NCBI RefSeq assembly: GCF_005887115.1
Contig: NZ_PNCJ01000025.1
Span: forward strand, 1-64,000
Reading direction: 5' to 3'
Source of the DNA: Pseudoalteromonas rubra
GTDB lineage: Bacteria > Pseudomonadota > Gammaproteobacteria > Enterobacterales > Alteromonadaceae
Length of the DNA: 64,000 bases
The position numbers and the translations under genes are program-made. The notes under the pieces were generated by a model, which was not told the DNA's origin, made no database searches, and saw only the letters and a list, made by a program, of their open reading frames with translations. Positions within the stretch are counted from its first letter, which is position 1; every line of letters begins with the position of its first letter. Shown one piece after another: positions 9,036 through 17,229 of this stretch.

Positions 9036-9797
9036 ATGTTCAATAGACTCGTTGTAGCTGGCGCTGGCTGGTTGGGGATGCCGACGGCACAGGCTGCCGC
9101 TCGCGCTGGCTGGCAAGTACAGGCAACCCGCCGACAGCCACATGATGATGCTTTATCTAGACAGCTGCTACATGATGGTGACGCCCTGATCCATGATGTG
9201 TCATTGCAACAGGCGTTCTGGCTATGCGCTATGCCGCCGGGGACACGTCGTGAGGACAGTAATTACTTGGTTACATTAGAGGCGACATTGGCTTTGGCAA
9301 GTGAACTAGAGATGCAGGGGTTTTTGCTGTGTTCCAGTACAGGCGTTTATGCTGCAGCTGATGGCGTGTATAACGAGCAAGGGGCACTGGCAGCGATGGA
9401 CTCTCAGCGCCAACGTATTTTACAGCAGGCTGAACAGCTGGTTTTGGCGCATGGTGGAAAAGTACTGAGGTTAGCAGGATTAGTCGGACCCGGACGGGAA
9501 CCTGGACAGTTTATTGCCGGTAAAGCGCTGCGTAGTGCCAGTCAGGAGCGCGTTAATATGGTCCACCGGGATGATGTGATTTCAGCCATCATGGCGGTAC
9601 TTGCAAACTGGTCCAAGGCTCAATCAGTTTACAATGTGTGCGCGCCTGAACATCCTGTTAAACAAACTTACTATCAGGCTCACTGCGAGCGCTCAGGCAC
9701 AACCCCACCGAGTTTTGCTAATGATGACAGCAAAGAGCGGATCATAGATGGCGCCATGATCGGCGAACTGGGGTTCAACTATCGTCATACCATTTGA
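9036..9797 (+). CDS. NAD(P)-binding epimerase-like protein, YeeZ type
   Basis: A 253-residue Rossmann-fold protein related to NAD-dependent epimerases/dehydratases. The nucleotide-binding loop GAGWLG sits near the N-terminus. LLCSSTGVYAAADG in the middle has the Ser of the SDR active-site region, but the Tyr-x-x-x-Lys pair is not obvious. I chose the ATG at 9036, preceded by AGGAAAAAG. An upstream GTG at 8958 would add 26 residues that look like read-through. It resembles YeeZ of E. coli, whose substrate is not firmly known. Its 3' end lies six bases from the convergent hutC. Confidence 0.8.
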   Translation: MFNRLVVAGAGWLGMPTAQAAARAGWQVQATRRQPHDDALSRQLLHDGDALIHDVSLQQAFWLCAMPPGTRREDSNYLVTLEATLALASELEMQGFLLCSSTGVYAAADGVYNEQGALAAMDSQRQRILQQAEQLVLAHGGKVLRLAGLVGPGREPGQFIAGKALRSASQERVNMVHRDDVISAIMAVLANWSKAQSVYNVCAPEHPVKQTYYQAHCERSGTTPPSFANDDSKERIIDGAMIGELGFNYRHTI

Positions 9798-9803
9798 TCC
9801 TGT

Positions 9804-10514
9804 TTACTTTTTAAATGTCAGGTGACCACCCAGACGATACTTACTGCCCGGTGAGATGAGCCGGGCAAAACTGACAATACCTCCTTGTGACCAGGTTCTG
9901 CGGATCAGCTGCAGGCAGGGCTCTTCATGAAACATATTTAACCACTGGCAAATGTCGGGCCCGGGCATGATTGCCTCAACGGTGTGGCGAGCCTCCGTAA
10001 GTGGTGCAATCTGTACCAGATATTCATGAGGCGTGATTTGAGTGAAGTCTTGCTGTAGGTAATCTGGCGCCAGCTGAGGGTTGACGAAGCGTTCCTCAAC
10101 CTGCAAAGGCTGTTCATTTTCATGGTGTACCAGTACGCTGCGGTAGACCTGACTGTCCATGTCGACACCCAGTGCAATGGCGATAGGGGCAATGGCTGCG
10201 ATGGACTCTAATGACAGCACAACACAGCTGTAGTTACCCCCGCGCTCTTTTACCTCATCGGCGATATTACGGATCTCCAGTAGGGAAGACTGAGACTTAA
10301 ACCTGGCAACAAAGGTGCCCAAACCCTGGCTACGAGTGAGTATGCCTGCATCGGTTAGTTCACTGAGCGCGCGCCTGGCGGTCATACGGCTGACTCTGAA
10401 TTGTGCCGATAGCGCATTTTCAGAGGGGACTTGTTGATCCTCTTGCCAGGTGCCACTGCGGATCTGGGCAATTATATGTTGTTTTATCTGAGCGAATTTG
10501 GGTTGCGTTGTCAC
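9804..10514 (-). CDS. hutC: Histidine utilisation repressor, GntR family
   Basis: A 236-residue regulator. An N-terminal winged helix of the GntR type (about residues 1-75, with QVPSENALSAQFRVSRMTARRAL as recognition region) is followed by a UbiC-like ligand-binding domain of the HutC subfamily (about 90-232). In characterised Hut systems urocanate releases this repressor from DNA. It is divergent from hutI, and the 145-base space between them holds a 12-base palindrome that overlaps the hutI -35 box, so repression of hutI and probably autoregulation are expected. The assignment rests on sequence and on the hutI neighbour. The exact inducer is taken from the family. Confidence 0.92.
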   Translation of the reverse strand: MTTQPKFAQIKQHIIAQIRSGTWQEDQQVPSENALSAQFRVSRMTARRALSELTDAGILTRSQGLGTFVARFKSQSSLLEIRNIADEVKERGGNYSCVVLSLESIAAIAPIAIALGVDMDSQVYRSVLVHHENEQPLQVEERFVNPQLAPDYLQQDFTQITPHEYLVQIAPLTEARHTVEAIMPGPDICQWLNMFHEEPCLQLIRRTWSQGGIVSFARLISPGSKYRLGGHLTFKK

Positions 10515-10601
10515 TGTCTCGTGCCATGGTTAGTAAAGGAAAGTCCACTCTTTCGTTAGCGAGAGTAAACATAGTCAGCTAATAAACATGGCACACCTCT
10601 A

Positions 10602-10629
10602 TTGTATATACAAGTATTCTTGCTACACT
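10602..10629 (+). promoter_or_regulatory. hutI promoter overlapped by HutC operator
   Basis: TTGTATATACAA at 10602-10613 is a perfect 12-base palindrome of the form bound by HutC-subfamily regulators. Its first half, TTGTAT (10602-10607), also reads as a -35 box, with TACACT (10624-10629) as the -10 box 16 bases downstream. A repressor on the palindrome would exclude RNA polymerase from hutI. Confidence 0.75.
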
Positions 10630-10659
10630 CAAATCAGCAAGTTAGTGATGAGGATTTGA

Positions 10660-11886
10660 GTGGTGATGGAAGTAGATTTAGTGATTCTTGATGTCAATCT
10701 GGCAACGATGGACCCGGATATTGAGCGCCCTTATGGGGCGATTGAAAATGGCGCCATCATGGTCAAAGAGGGTGTGATCTGCTGGCTGGGCGAGCAGACT
10801 CAGTTACCAGAGTTTGATGCGGTATCAACACCCACTATTTCGGCAAAAGGCGCCTGGATGACTCCCGGCCTGATAGATTGCCATACCCATATTTTATTTG
10901 CCGGCTCACGGGCTCAAGAGTTTGAACAACGCCTCAATGGTGTGTCATATCAAGAAATCGCGCAGCAGGGGGGCGGCATTGCGACTACCATGAAAGCCAC
11001 TCGTGCGGCGGATCATGAACAGTTGTTTGTGGTAGGTAAAGAGCGGCTCAATGCATTGCTCAGAGAAGGGGTGACCACCGTTGAAAGTAAATCCGGGTAT
11101 GGTCTGGATTGCGAAAGCGAAATCAAGCTGCTGGAAGTCAACCGCATGCTGGATGAACACCACCCTGTCAGCGTACAAAGTACTTTTCTCGGAGCGCATG
11201 CGTTACCACCGGAATATCGGAATGACGCCGATGGCTACATTGAACTGGTTTGCGAGCAAATGTTGCCACAGGTCGCTGAGCGCTCACTGGCAGATGCAGT
11301 CGACGCATTTTGTGAAAATGTCGGTTTCAGTAATGATCAAACACGCCGCGTGTTTACCAAGGCTGCTGAGCTAGGTATCAAAGTAAAATGCCATGCCGAA
11401 CAATTGTCCAATCAGCATGGCACTGAGCTGGTCGCGGAATTTAACGGCCTGTCTGCGGATCATATTGAGTACCTTGATGAAGCGGGTGTTAAGGCGATGG
11501 CCAAAGCCGGGACTGTGGGTGTGGTATTGCCGGGCGCCTACTACTTCCTGCGTGAGACTCAGTTGCCACCGATCGACCTGATGCGTCAGCATAACGTTCC
11601 GATTGCACTTGCCAGTGACTTTAACCCGGGTACAGCACCCCTATGCTCTTTGCGTTTGATGTTAAACATGGCGTGTACCTTGTTCCGTATGACGCCGGAA
11701 GAAGCCTTGCTCGGTGTGACTCGCCATGGTGCTAAGGCACTGGGGCTGTCAGACCGTGGTAGTCTGAAAGTGGGGATGCGCGCTGATATGGTGCTCTGGC
11801 AGGTCGGCCATCCGGCTGAGCTGAGCTATCAGTTTGGCGTAAATGATCTGTTAAATACCTGGATTTCGGGTAAACTTGTGCAATAG
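10660..11886 (+). CDS. hutI: Imidazolonepropionase
   Basis: A 408-residue amidohydrolase that opens imidazolone-5-propionate to N-formimino-glutamate, the third step of histidine breakdown. Metal and catalytic positions are visible in order: DCHTHILFAGSR, KSGYGL, KCHAEQL, SADHIEYL and LASDFNPGT. The length is normal for HutI. The frame opens with GTG GTG ATG within nine bases. AGGA sits five bases before the first GTG, so I keep that start, although the ATG at 10666 is possible. The repressor hutC is divergent. The later pathway gene hutG is on the opposite strand 1.9 kb away, and urocanase and histidase are not in the window. Confidence 0.96.
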   Translation: MVMEVDLVILDVNLATMDPDIERPYGAIENGAIMVKEGVICWLGEQTQLPEFDAVSTPTISAKGAWMTPGLIDCHTHILFAGSRAQEFEQRLNGVSYQEIAQQGGGIATTMKATRAADHEQLFVVGKERLNALLREGVTTVESKSGYGLDCESEIKLLEVNRMLDEHHPVSVQSTFLGAHALPPEYRNDADGYIELVCEQMLPQVAERSLADAVDAFCENVGFSNDQTRRVFTKAAELGIKVKCHAEQLSNQHGTELVAEFNGLSADHIEYLDEAGVKAMAKAGTVGVVLPGAYYFLRETQLPPIDLMRQHNVPIALASDFNPGTAPLCSLRLMLNMACTLFRMTPEEALLGVTRHGAKALGLSDRGSLKVGMRADMVLWQVGHPAELSYQFGVNDLLNTWISGKLVQ

Positions 11887-11910
11887 TATGAATTTCGCAA
11901 TGGTCTGTCG

Positions 11911-13755
11911 ATGACAAAAAGTGCGCTGCTAAAACATGGTAATATAAGAATGACCTTGCTCCTGGTCCTGTTCGCTCCGGTGGTGTCGGCAGCTACATTC
12001 TGGCAAGTCTCAGGCTCACAGTCACCGCTGCTGGTGGCCTTTGTAGCTGGGACCTTACTCAGTGCCAGTGTTGCAGCTATTATCGTCAGTCAGCAGCCAT
12101 TGCACCGGTTATTGTATGCCACCACAACCGCAGTGGTGTTGGCATACCTCGCCAATACGACACACTATTTTTCTTACCTGCTGGCACCGCTGCTGGTGTT
12201 ACATGTTTGGCTGGCGCTGCGATCAGAACAGCTGAGATTCCAGGTGGTCACAGGTCTCAGTGCCTGTGCCGCCACATTGGCATTGGCTGGCGTACTTTAT
12301 TGGCAGCTAACACCGGGTTTACTGGTCGCCGCCTTATTACCGATGTTTCTGGCCGAACTGATGTTAGCAAGAATGCCTCAGGTGCAGGTACCACAGGCAG
12401 GTAACGAGGAAAGTAAAACGGCTGACATTCTGGCGCTGCCCGACAGGGCTGGTTTTCGCAGTGCATTTTATGACTTCCGGCAGCGAGACCCCAGTGCAGC
12501 TATGTTAGTCATGATCCGCCTTGAAGGGTTTCAGCAGGTGAATTTTCATCTTGGCCGTGAGTTTGGTGATCTGTTATTGGCCCAGTCGGCGAACCGTATA
12601 AAACAACATTTACAGCATCCTGATGTGATGCCAGTGCCGTTGGGGAATGATGTATCCCGGCTGGCGCATTTGGGCGGGTTGCACTTTGTATTTGTTTGTA
12701 GTCTGGTTAATCAGCACCACCTGCATGAGCAGATGATCAACGAAATCATTGAAAGCACGCTGAAACCGTTCAATGTAGGTAACTGCACGATAGAGGTTAA
12801 GGCGCGTGCCAGCTATGTGAATTGTGACGAAGAACAGGGACAATTTGAAAACCTGTTAACCTGTGCATTTTTGGCACTGGATAGTCAACCTGACAGCTCT
12901 ATTGCACCTTATCTGCAACAAATGCAAATCAATCGACTAGAGCAGCAAGCCCGTTTGGCCGAGCTGGCTCACATTGACTTCAGAAAAGAACTGGAACTGT
13001 ATTTTCAACCTGTTGTGCGCAATGAAGATGGTGATATTGAATTTCTTGAGCTGTTGTTACGTTGGCAACATCCCAAACAGGGAATTCTGGCGGCGGGCAA
13101 GTTCATCGAGGACATCCGTATAGCGGGTCTGGCATTACCGGTTGCACAGTATGTGATTGAGCGCGCAGCTGAGATTGCCTTAGCGCTGCGTGTTGAAGGT
13201 ATTTCAATGCCACTGAGTCTGAACCTGTTTGGTCCGGAAATGTTGCATGAAGAATTCATAGAGTTTATTGATCATGTTCTGCTGGAGCATCAGCTAAAGC
13301 CTGGGGATTTGATCATTGAATGCCCTTCCAGTTTATTTACCAGCCTTGACCCTCAGGGCATCGCTATGGTGTCGCGGTTACGTTCAATAGGGATACGCCT
13401 GTGTATCGACAGCTTTGGGGAAACGCCGGTTACTTTATCGAAGTTGCCTCAATTGACCGTTGACTATGTCAAGCTGGGTCGTTCACTCACCTTGGACCAT
13501 GGCAATCAGGGGTCGTTCAAAAGTGTCGTGCGTGGCATTGTTGAAATGCAACAGATCCAGGAATGTAAAGTGATCTGTGAAGGTGTTGAGTCACCAGAAC
13601 AACTTCAATTTGTGAAAAGTCTGAATACCTTTGCTGCGCAGGGTTATTATTTTGCCAGACCTTTAAGTAGCGTTGGGATGATCAGCTGGCTGAAGCAATG
13701 GCGTTGGGAGCACCCGGAAGATGCATCTGGTTCGCCTCAGCCAGACTCACATTAA
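11911..13755 (+). CDS. Membrane protein with degenerate GGDEF and EAL domains
   Basis: A 614-residue protein with about five hydrophobic segments in the first 150 residues, a degenerate GGDEF domain (about 170-320) and an EAL domain (about 345-600). The GGDEF signature is replaced by GGLHF, so cyclase activity is unlikely. In the EAL part several metal-site positions survive (ELLLRW in place of EALLRW, SLNLFGPE, IIECPSS, ICEGVES, QGYYFARPL). The central DDFGTG motif, however, is IDSFGETP, with the second Asp replaced by Ser, and KIDRS has become KLGRS. Loss of c-di-GMP hydrolysis is therefore likely, leaving a ligand-sensing or protein-binding role such as CsrD has (inference). It follows hutI by 24 bases and shares its TTAA stop with hutG. 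Confidence 0.85.
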   Translation: MTKSALLKHGNIRMTLLLVLFAPVVSAATFWQVSGSQSPLLVAFVAGTLLSASVAAIIVSQQPLHRLLYATTTAVVLAYLANTTHYFSYLLAPLLVLHVWLALRSEQLRFQVVTGLSACAATLALAGVLYWQLTPGLLVAALLPMFLAELMLARMPQVQVPQAGNEESKTADILALPDRAGFRSAFYDFRQRDPSAAMLVMIRLEGFQQVNFHLGREFGDLLLAQSANRIKQHLQHPDVMPVPLGNDVSRLAHLGGLHFVFVCSLVNQHHLHEQMINEIIESTLKPFNVGNCTIEVKARASYVNCDEEQGQFENLLTCAFLALDSQPDSSIAPYLQQMQINRLEQQARLAELAHIDFRKELELYFQPVVRNEDGDIEFLELLLRWQHPKQGILAAGKFIEDIRIAGLALPVAQYVIERAAEIALALRVEGISMPLSLNLFGPEMLHEEFIEFIDHVLLEHQLKPGDLIIECPSSLFTSLDPQGIAMVSRLRSIGIRLCIDSFGETPVTLSKLPQLTVDYVKLGRSLTLDHGNQGSFKSVVRGIVEMQQIQECKVICEGVESPEQLQFVKSLNTFAAQGYYFARPLSSVGMISWLKQWRWEHPEDASGSPQPDSH

Positions 13756-14810
13756 ACGTCTGCCTTGCGTGCCTGTAAGTAGCTACAAACCAGAGAAGCC
13801 AGTACCTGACCGGCATCACTGATCCCTTGCTGCAGTCCCTGAGGGTGGTGTTCAGGTGCGGCTTCGCATAAATGCAGGTAACGGGCGTTGTCCTGACTGG
13901 CAGCCATATGGACAAAATGCTCGGCGTCATTGACCGTAAACCCACAGTTTGTGTAGGCACTAACTGGCATGCCTGAGATTGCATCTACATCAACCTCGAC
14001 GCCCAGCGGAGCGTCGACTGCAAAGCGGCGCAGCCCGACATTACAGGCCTCAGTGAGGGTGAGTTTACGCCGCACCAGAATATCCTGGTAACTGCTGTAG
14101 CTGAATCCGGCCTGATCTAATGCACTGATAATGGTGTGGTTATTTTTCTGTTCATGCATACCGACAACATGGTAATCCGACAGATAACCCTGCTCATAAG
14201 CATAGCTAAAGCCGTTACCTGAGTGGCGTCCCTCAAGTGCACGAAAGTCAGCATGCGGGTCGAAGTTAATAGCCTGACACGCTTGTTGAGAGCTTTGCGC
14301 CAGTGCCTGCAACAGACCAAAACAGTTATTGTGGCCGCCACCAATCACGATGGGCGTGAGCCCGGCATCAAAGATGGCTTTCATCACAATGCTGACACGC
14401 TCATCTAGTTGGGCATTCAAGGTGCGTAACTGCGCGAGTTGTTCAGTATCTCGGTTGTCCAGATCAGCCCCTTGTTGTTGCAAATCGTCACATCTGACCT
14501 CACCTAACAGTAAGACGTCATTCGGGGTCAGAAAACGGTTGCAGGGCAAGTTAAGAAAACGCTGTAAAAATGCTTGCCACCCCAGGTGCGCGCCACCCCG
14601 GCCACAGTTTGCCCGGGGACCCAAATCTTCGTTAATGGCAACCAGTACATACTTAATGCCAAATTGCGCCGCATCGCGCAGAGCCTGAGTTAAGTCCTCT
14701 TTGGGTTGCAGGTATGACAAGGTTTGCCAAAAGCGTTGTTCATTTTCTCTGGTGTGACTATATGCGGTGATATCCGCTTCGCTGTAGATATGAAGCCAGT
14801 GGTTACTCAT
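13752..14810 (-). CDS. hutG: Formimidoylglutamase, arginase family
   Basis: A 352-residue ureohydrolase-fold enzyme expected to split N-formimidoyl-glutamate into glutamate and formamide, the last step of the direct Hut route. The binuclear manganese ligands of the arginase family are visible in GGGHNNCFG, NFDPHADFR and EVDVDAISG. The substrate is inferred from the hut neighbours and from similarity to HutG; agmatinase and arginase are alternatives. The gene converges on the EAL gene with a four-base overlap in which the palindrome TTAA provides the stop codons of both. No HutC-type palindrome is visible in front of this gene. Confidence 0.9.
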   Translation of the reverse strand: MSNHWLHIYSEADITAYSHTRENEQRFWQTLSYLQPKEDLTQALRDAAQFGIKYVLVAINEDLGPRANCGRGGAHLGWQAFLQRFLNLPCNRFLTPNDVLLLGEVRCDDLQQQGADLDNRDTEQLAQLRTLNAQLDERVSIVMKAIFDAGLTPIVIGGGHNNCFGLLQALAQSSQQACQAINFDPHADFRALEGRHSGNGFSYAYEQGYLSDYHVVGMHEQKNNHTIISALDQAGFSYSSYQDILVRRKLTLTEACNVGLRRFAVDAPLGVEVDVDAISGMPVSAYTNCGFTVNDAEHFVHMAASQDNARYLHLCEAAPEHHPQGLQQGISDAGQVLASLVCSYLQARKADV

Positions 14811-14838
14811 AATATTGGTCGATCATTGGAGTTAAACA

Positions 14839-14859
14839 GGGCAAAGGTAGGCTTTGCCC
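14839..14859 (-). terminator. Hairpin after rraA, probably a weak terminator
   Basis: GGGCAAAG and CTTTGCCC form an eight-base perfect stem around a five-base loop between rraA and hutG. On the minus strand only a short TGTTTAA follows, so termination may be partial. Confidence 0.5.
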
Positions 14860-14882
14860 GAATGAAATAATTGCAGGCTGTG

Positions 14883-15389
14883 CTACTCGCTCTGCTCGTC
14901 GTCGACTTCCAGTAGTAGCTCTTCTGCAGAAATAATAATGCCCGTTGCATCGGCATACAGGAAATCATCATCGTAGAAAGACACGCCCGCGAAGTTAACT
15001 GGAATGCCTTGCTCACCACTGCCATGGCTGTCAGCGGCGACAGGAATGGACGCAATAGCCTGGATCCCAATGTCACATTCTTCCAGCTCTTCGACATGTC
15101 GCACTGCACCATAGACGATAATACCCTGCCAGCTATTTTCGATTGCCAGTTCAGCAAGCTCAATGTCGATGAGCGCACGACGTGTTGAACCTCCGCCATC
15201 GATCAGGAGTATCTGACCGGTGCCATCTTGCTGTAATGTCTGGTTAATCAGCTCATTATTCTCAAAGCACTTAAGCGTTTTAATACGACCACTAAAGGCG
15301 CTTTGACCCCCAAAATTGATAAACATTGGCTCCAATACGTCAACGGCATCGGCAAAATGGTCACATAAGTCGGAAGTGCTGTAATCCAT
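14883..15389 (-). CDS. rraA: Ribonuclease E activity regulator RraA
   Basis: A 168-residue homologue of E. coli RraA, a trimeric protein that binds RNase E and its helicases and slows RNA decay. The sequence follows the E. coli protein closely (EPMFINFGGQSAFSGRI, LLIDGGGSTRRALIDIELAE, IVYGAVRHVEELEECDIGIQ). I start at the ATG at 15389, which has GAGGA in front of it. The longer frame to 15452 adds 21 residues absent from the family. The C-terminus is a few acidic residues longer than in E. coli. The gene could be read through into hutG, because only a weak hairpin separates them. Confidence 0.95.
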   Translation of the reverse strand: MDYSTSDLCDHFADAVDVLEPMFINFGGQSAFSGRIKTLKCFENNELINQTLQQDGTGQILLIDGGGSTRRALIDIELAELAIENSWQGIIVYGAVRHVEELEECDIGIQAIASIPVAADSHGSGEQGIPVNFAGVSFYDDDFLYADATGIIISAEELLLEVDDEQSE

Positions 15390-15550
15390 ACGGGCGTCCT
15401 CGAAAATAACTGAATTCAGAACCCAGTATACTCCCATTACGTAGGTGCGCAATGCTTTGAATCAACATACATAATTGTGTCACAAAAATGTCGTGGCAGT
15501 GTTATTTAGCTCTTCTATGCTGAAATTGTGAACAAATGTAAGCATGAACT

Positions 15551-16072
15551 ATGAAAACACAGATCATTAAACTCGATACGGCGCTGTATTTCGCCCTTTA
15601 TAAACCCGAGTGTAAGCCCTGGTTCAAAATGGTGATGTTGGCACTGTCAAAAAGCGGAAACGGTGGACTATATGTGATCCTTGGCATCCTGAGTGCACTG
15701 TTTATGGGGGAGGTGGGCCAGCAGTTTGCGCTCTGTGCTGTGGTCGCATTTGCCATTGAGCGGCCGCTTTACCTTTACCTAAAAAACCGTATCGCACGGA
15801 TCAGGCCCTGTGATTGTCTTGCGGTTAAGGCCATGCTTACACCAAGTGATAAATTTAGCATGCCCTCCGGACATAGCGCCGGTGCCTGGTTATACGCTAC
15901 GTGTCTGATGGAGCCTTTTCCGGCATTGGCTCTGCCATTGATGATTTGGGCATCCGGGGTGTCTTTATCGAGAATTGTGGTTGGTGTGCACTATCCAATA
16001 GATGTCATTCTGGGCGCGATAATAGGTAGCGGTTGTGCTTTGCTGGCAATAGGAGTTGTAGGGGAATTATGA
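15551..16072 (+). CDS. PAP2-family membrane phosphatase
   Basis: A 173-residue integral membrane protein of the phosphatidic acid phosphatase type 2 family, which removes phosphate from lipid phosphates such as undecaprenyl pyrophosphate or phosphatidylglycerol phosphate. All three motifs are present: KNRIARIRP, PSGHSAG, and SRIVVGVHYPIDV with the catalytic His. Four to five hydrophobic segments are spread over the chain. Its stop overlaps the start of the glycosyltransferase gene (ATGA), so the two are translationally coupled and probably act on the same lipid pathway (inference). The lipid substrate cannot be told from sequence. Confidence 0.88.
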   Translation: MKTQIIKLDTALYFALYKPECKPWFKMVMLALSKSGNGGLYVILGILSALFMGEVGQQFALCAVVAFAIERPLYLYLKNRIARIRPCDCLAVKAMLTPSDKFSMPSGHSAGAWLYATCLMEPFPALALPLMIWASGVSLSRIVVGVHYPIDVILGAIIGSGCALLAIGVVGEL

Positions 16073-17121
16073 AGATCTTATATGGCGTACAAGGGACTGG
16101 CAACGGCCATATCACTCGTGCACGGGTGATGGCTGAGTGTTTTACCCGTTTGGGGATCGATGTTGACTATGTATTTTCTGGCCGACCAGATGAGCGTTAT
16201 TTTGATATGTCGGTGTTCGGTGAATATCAAACCCGGCGCGGGATCAGTTTTGCGACAAAGCATGGTCGGCTAAATTATCAGGGCACGCTCCAGCAGTTGC
16301 GTCTGGGCCGCTTTGTCAAAGATGTGCGGGCCTTTGATATGCGCGGCTATGATATGGTCTTCAACGACTTTGAGCCGGTGACTGCCTGGGCGGCACGACG
16401 GGCAAAAATCCCTGTGGTTGCAATGAGTCATCAAAGTGCCTTTTTATCACCTAATGTGCCTCTATTTGGTGGTAATTTTTTACTGCGTTCACTCATTCGC
16501 TGGTTTGCGCCGGCTGATATTCATCTTGGCGTGCACTGGCAACCCTTTGCAGAAAACATAGTACCCCCTTTTATTCCATATCAGCCCGGTGACTTTGGTA
16601 ATCAGTCGGTTGCCAATAAGGTTTTGGTGTATTTGCCGTTTGAGGATTTGTCTCACATTGTTGAGCTGCTTAAAGATTTTCCGGATAAGGAATTTTATTG
16701 TTACCACCCGGATGCGCACAACACCTCTATTAACCATATCCACCTGCGCTCGCCTTCGCGCGACGGCTTTATCCGTGATCTGGCCAATGCGTCCGGCGTA
16801 GTGGCAAATGCCGGCTTTGAGCTGTCCAGTGAAGCATTGAAGTTTGGTAAAAAGCTGCTGCTCAAGCCTTTACAGGGACAGTTTGAGCAGCAAAGCAACG
16901 CGATGACATTGCAATCCCTGGGGTTGGCGCAGGTGATGAATTATCTTAATTCCGAAGCTCTGGATGAGTGGCTCGAATCTCCAGGTGGGCAGCAGATTAA
17001 TTTCCCAAGTGATGCGACGCCACTGGCGCTGTGGCTAACTAAGGGACAATGGAGCAATGTCAGTGAACTGCATGACACGCTCTGGCAGGCGGTGCTCAAT
17101 AAAGCACCAAGGGCTGCTTAA
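16069..17121 (+). CDS. Glycosyltransferase of the MJ1255/VC2487 type
   Basis: A 351-residue protein with the GT-B architecture related to MurG-like family 28 transferases. The N-terminus has the glycine-rich loop YGVQGTGNGHITRA. The C-terminal half holds SEALKFGKKLLLKP, equivalent to the nucleotide-sugar binding stretch. It matches what I recall of the MJ1255/VC2487 family, whose donor and acceptor are not established. I chose the ATG at 16069, preceded by AGGGG and overlapping the stop of the PAP2 gene. The tight overlap suggests joint action on a membrane lipid or polyprenyl carrier. Confidence 0.85.
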   Translation: MKILYGVQGTGNGHITRARVMAECFTRLGIDVDYVFSGRPDERYFDMSVFGEYQTRRGISFATKHGRLNYQGTLQQLRLGRFVKDVRAFDMRGYDMVFNDFEPVTAWAARRAKIPVVAMSHQSAFLSPNVPLFGGNFLLRSLIRWFAPADIHLGVHWQPFAENIVPPFIPYQPGDFGNQSVANKVLVYLPFEDLSHIVELLKDFPDKEFYCYHPDAHNTSINHIHLRSPSRDGFIRDLANASGVVANAGFELSSEALKFGKKLLLKPLQGQFEQQSNAMTLQSLGLAQVMNYLNSEALDEWLESPGGQQINFPSDATPLALWLTKGQWSNVSELHDTLWQAVLNKAPRAA

Positions 17122-17229
17122 TTAATGCGCAAATAGTAATAAAGTCGTGTAAAAATGATAAATAGTGCGCGGCGATGCTGACGGAATAATCTATACTTAT
17201 TGCAGGTCTTGTAATAATTGGGTAACCGT

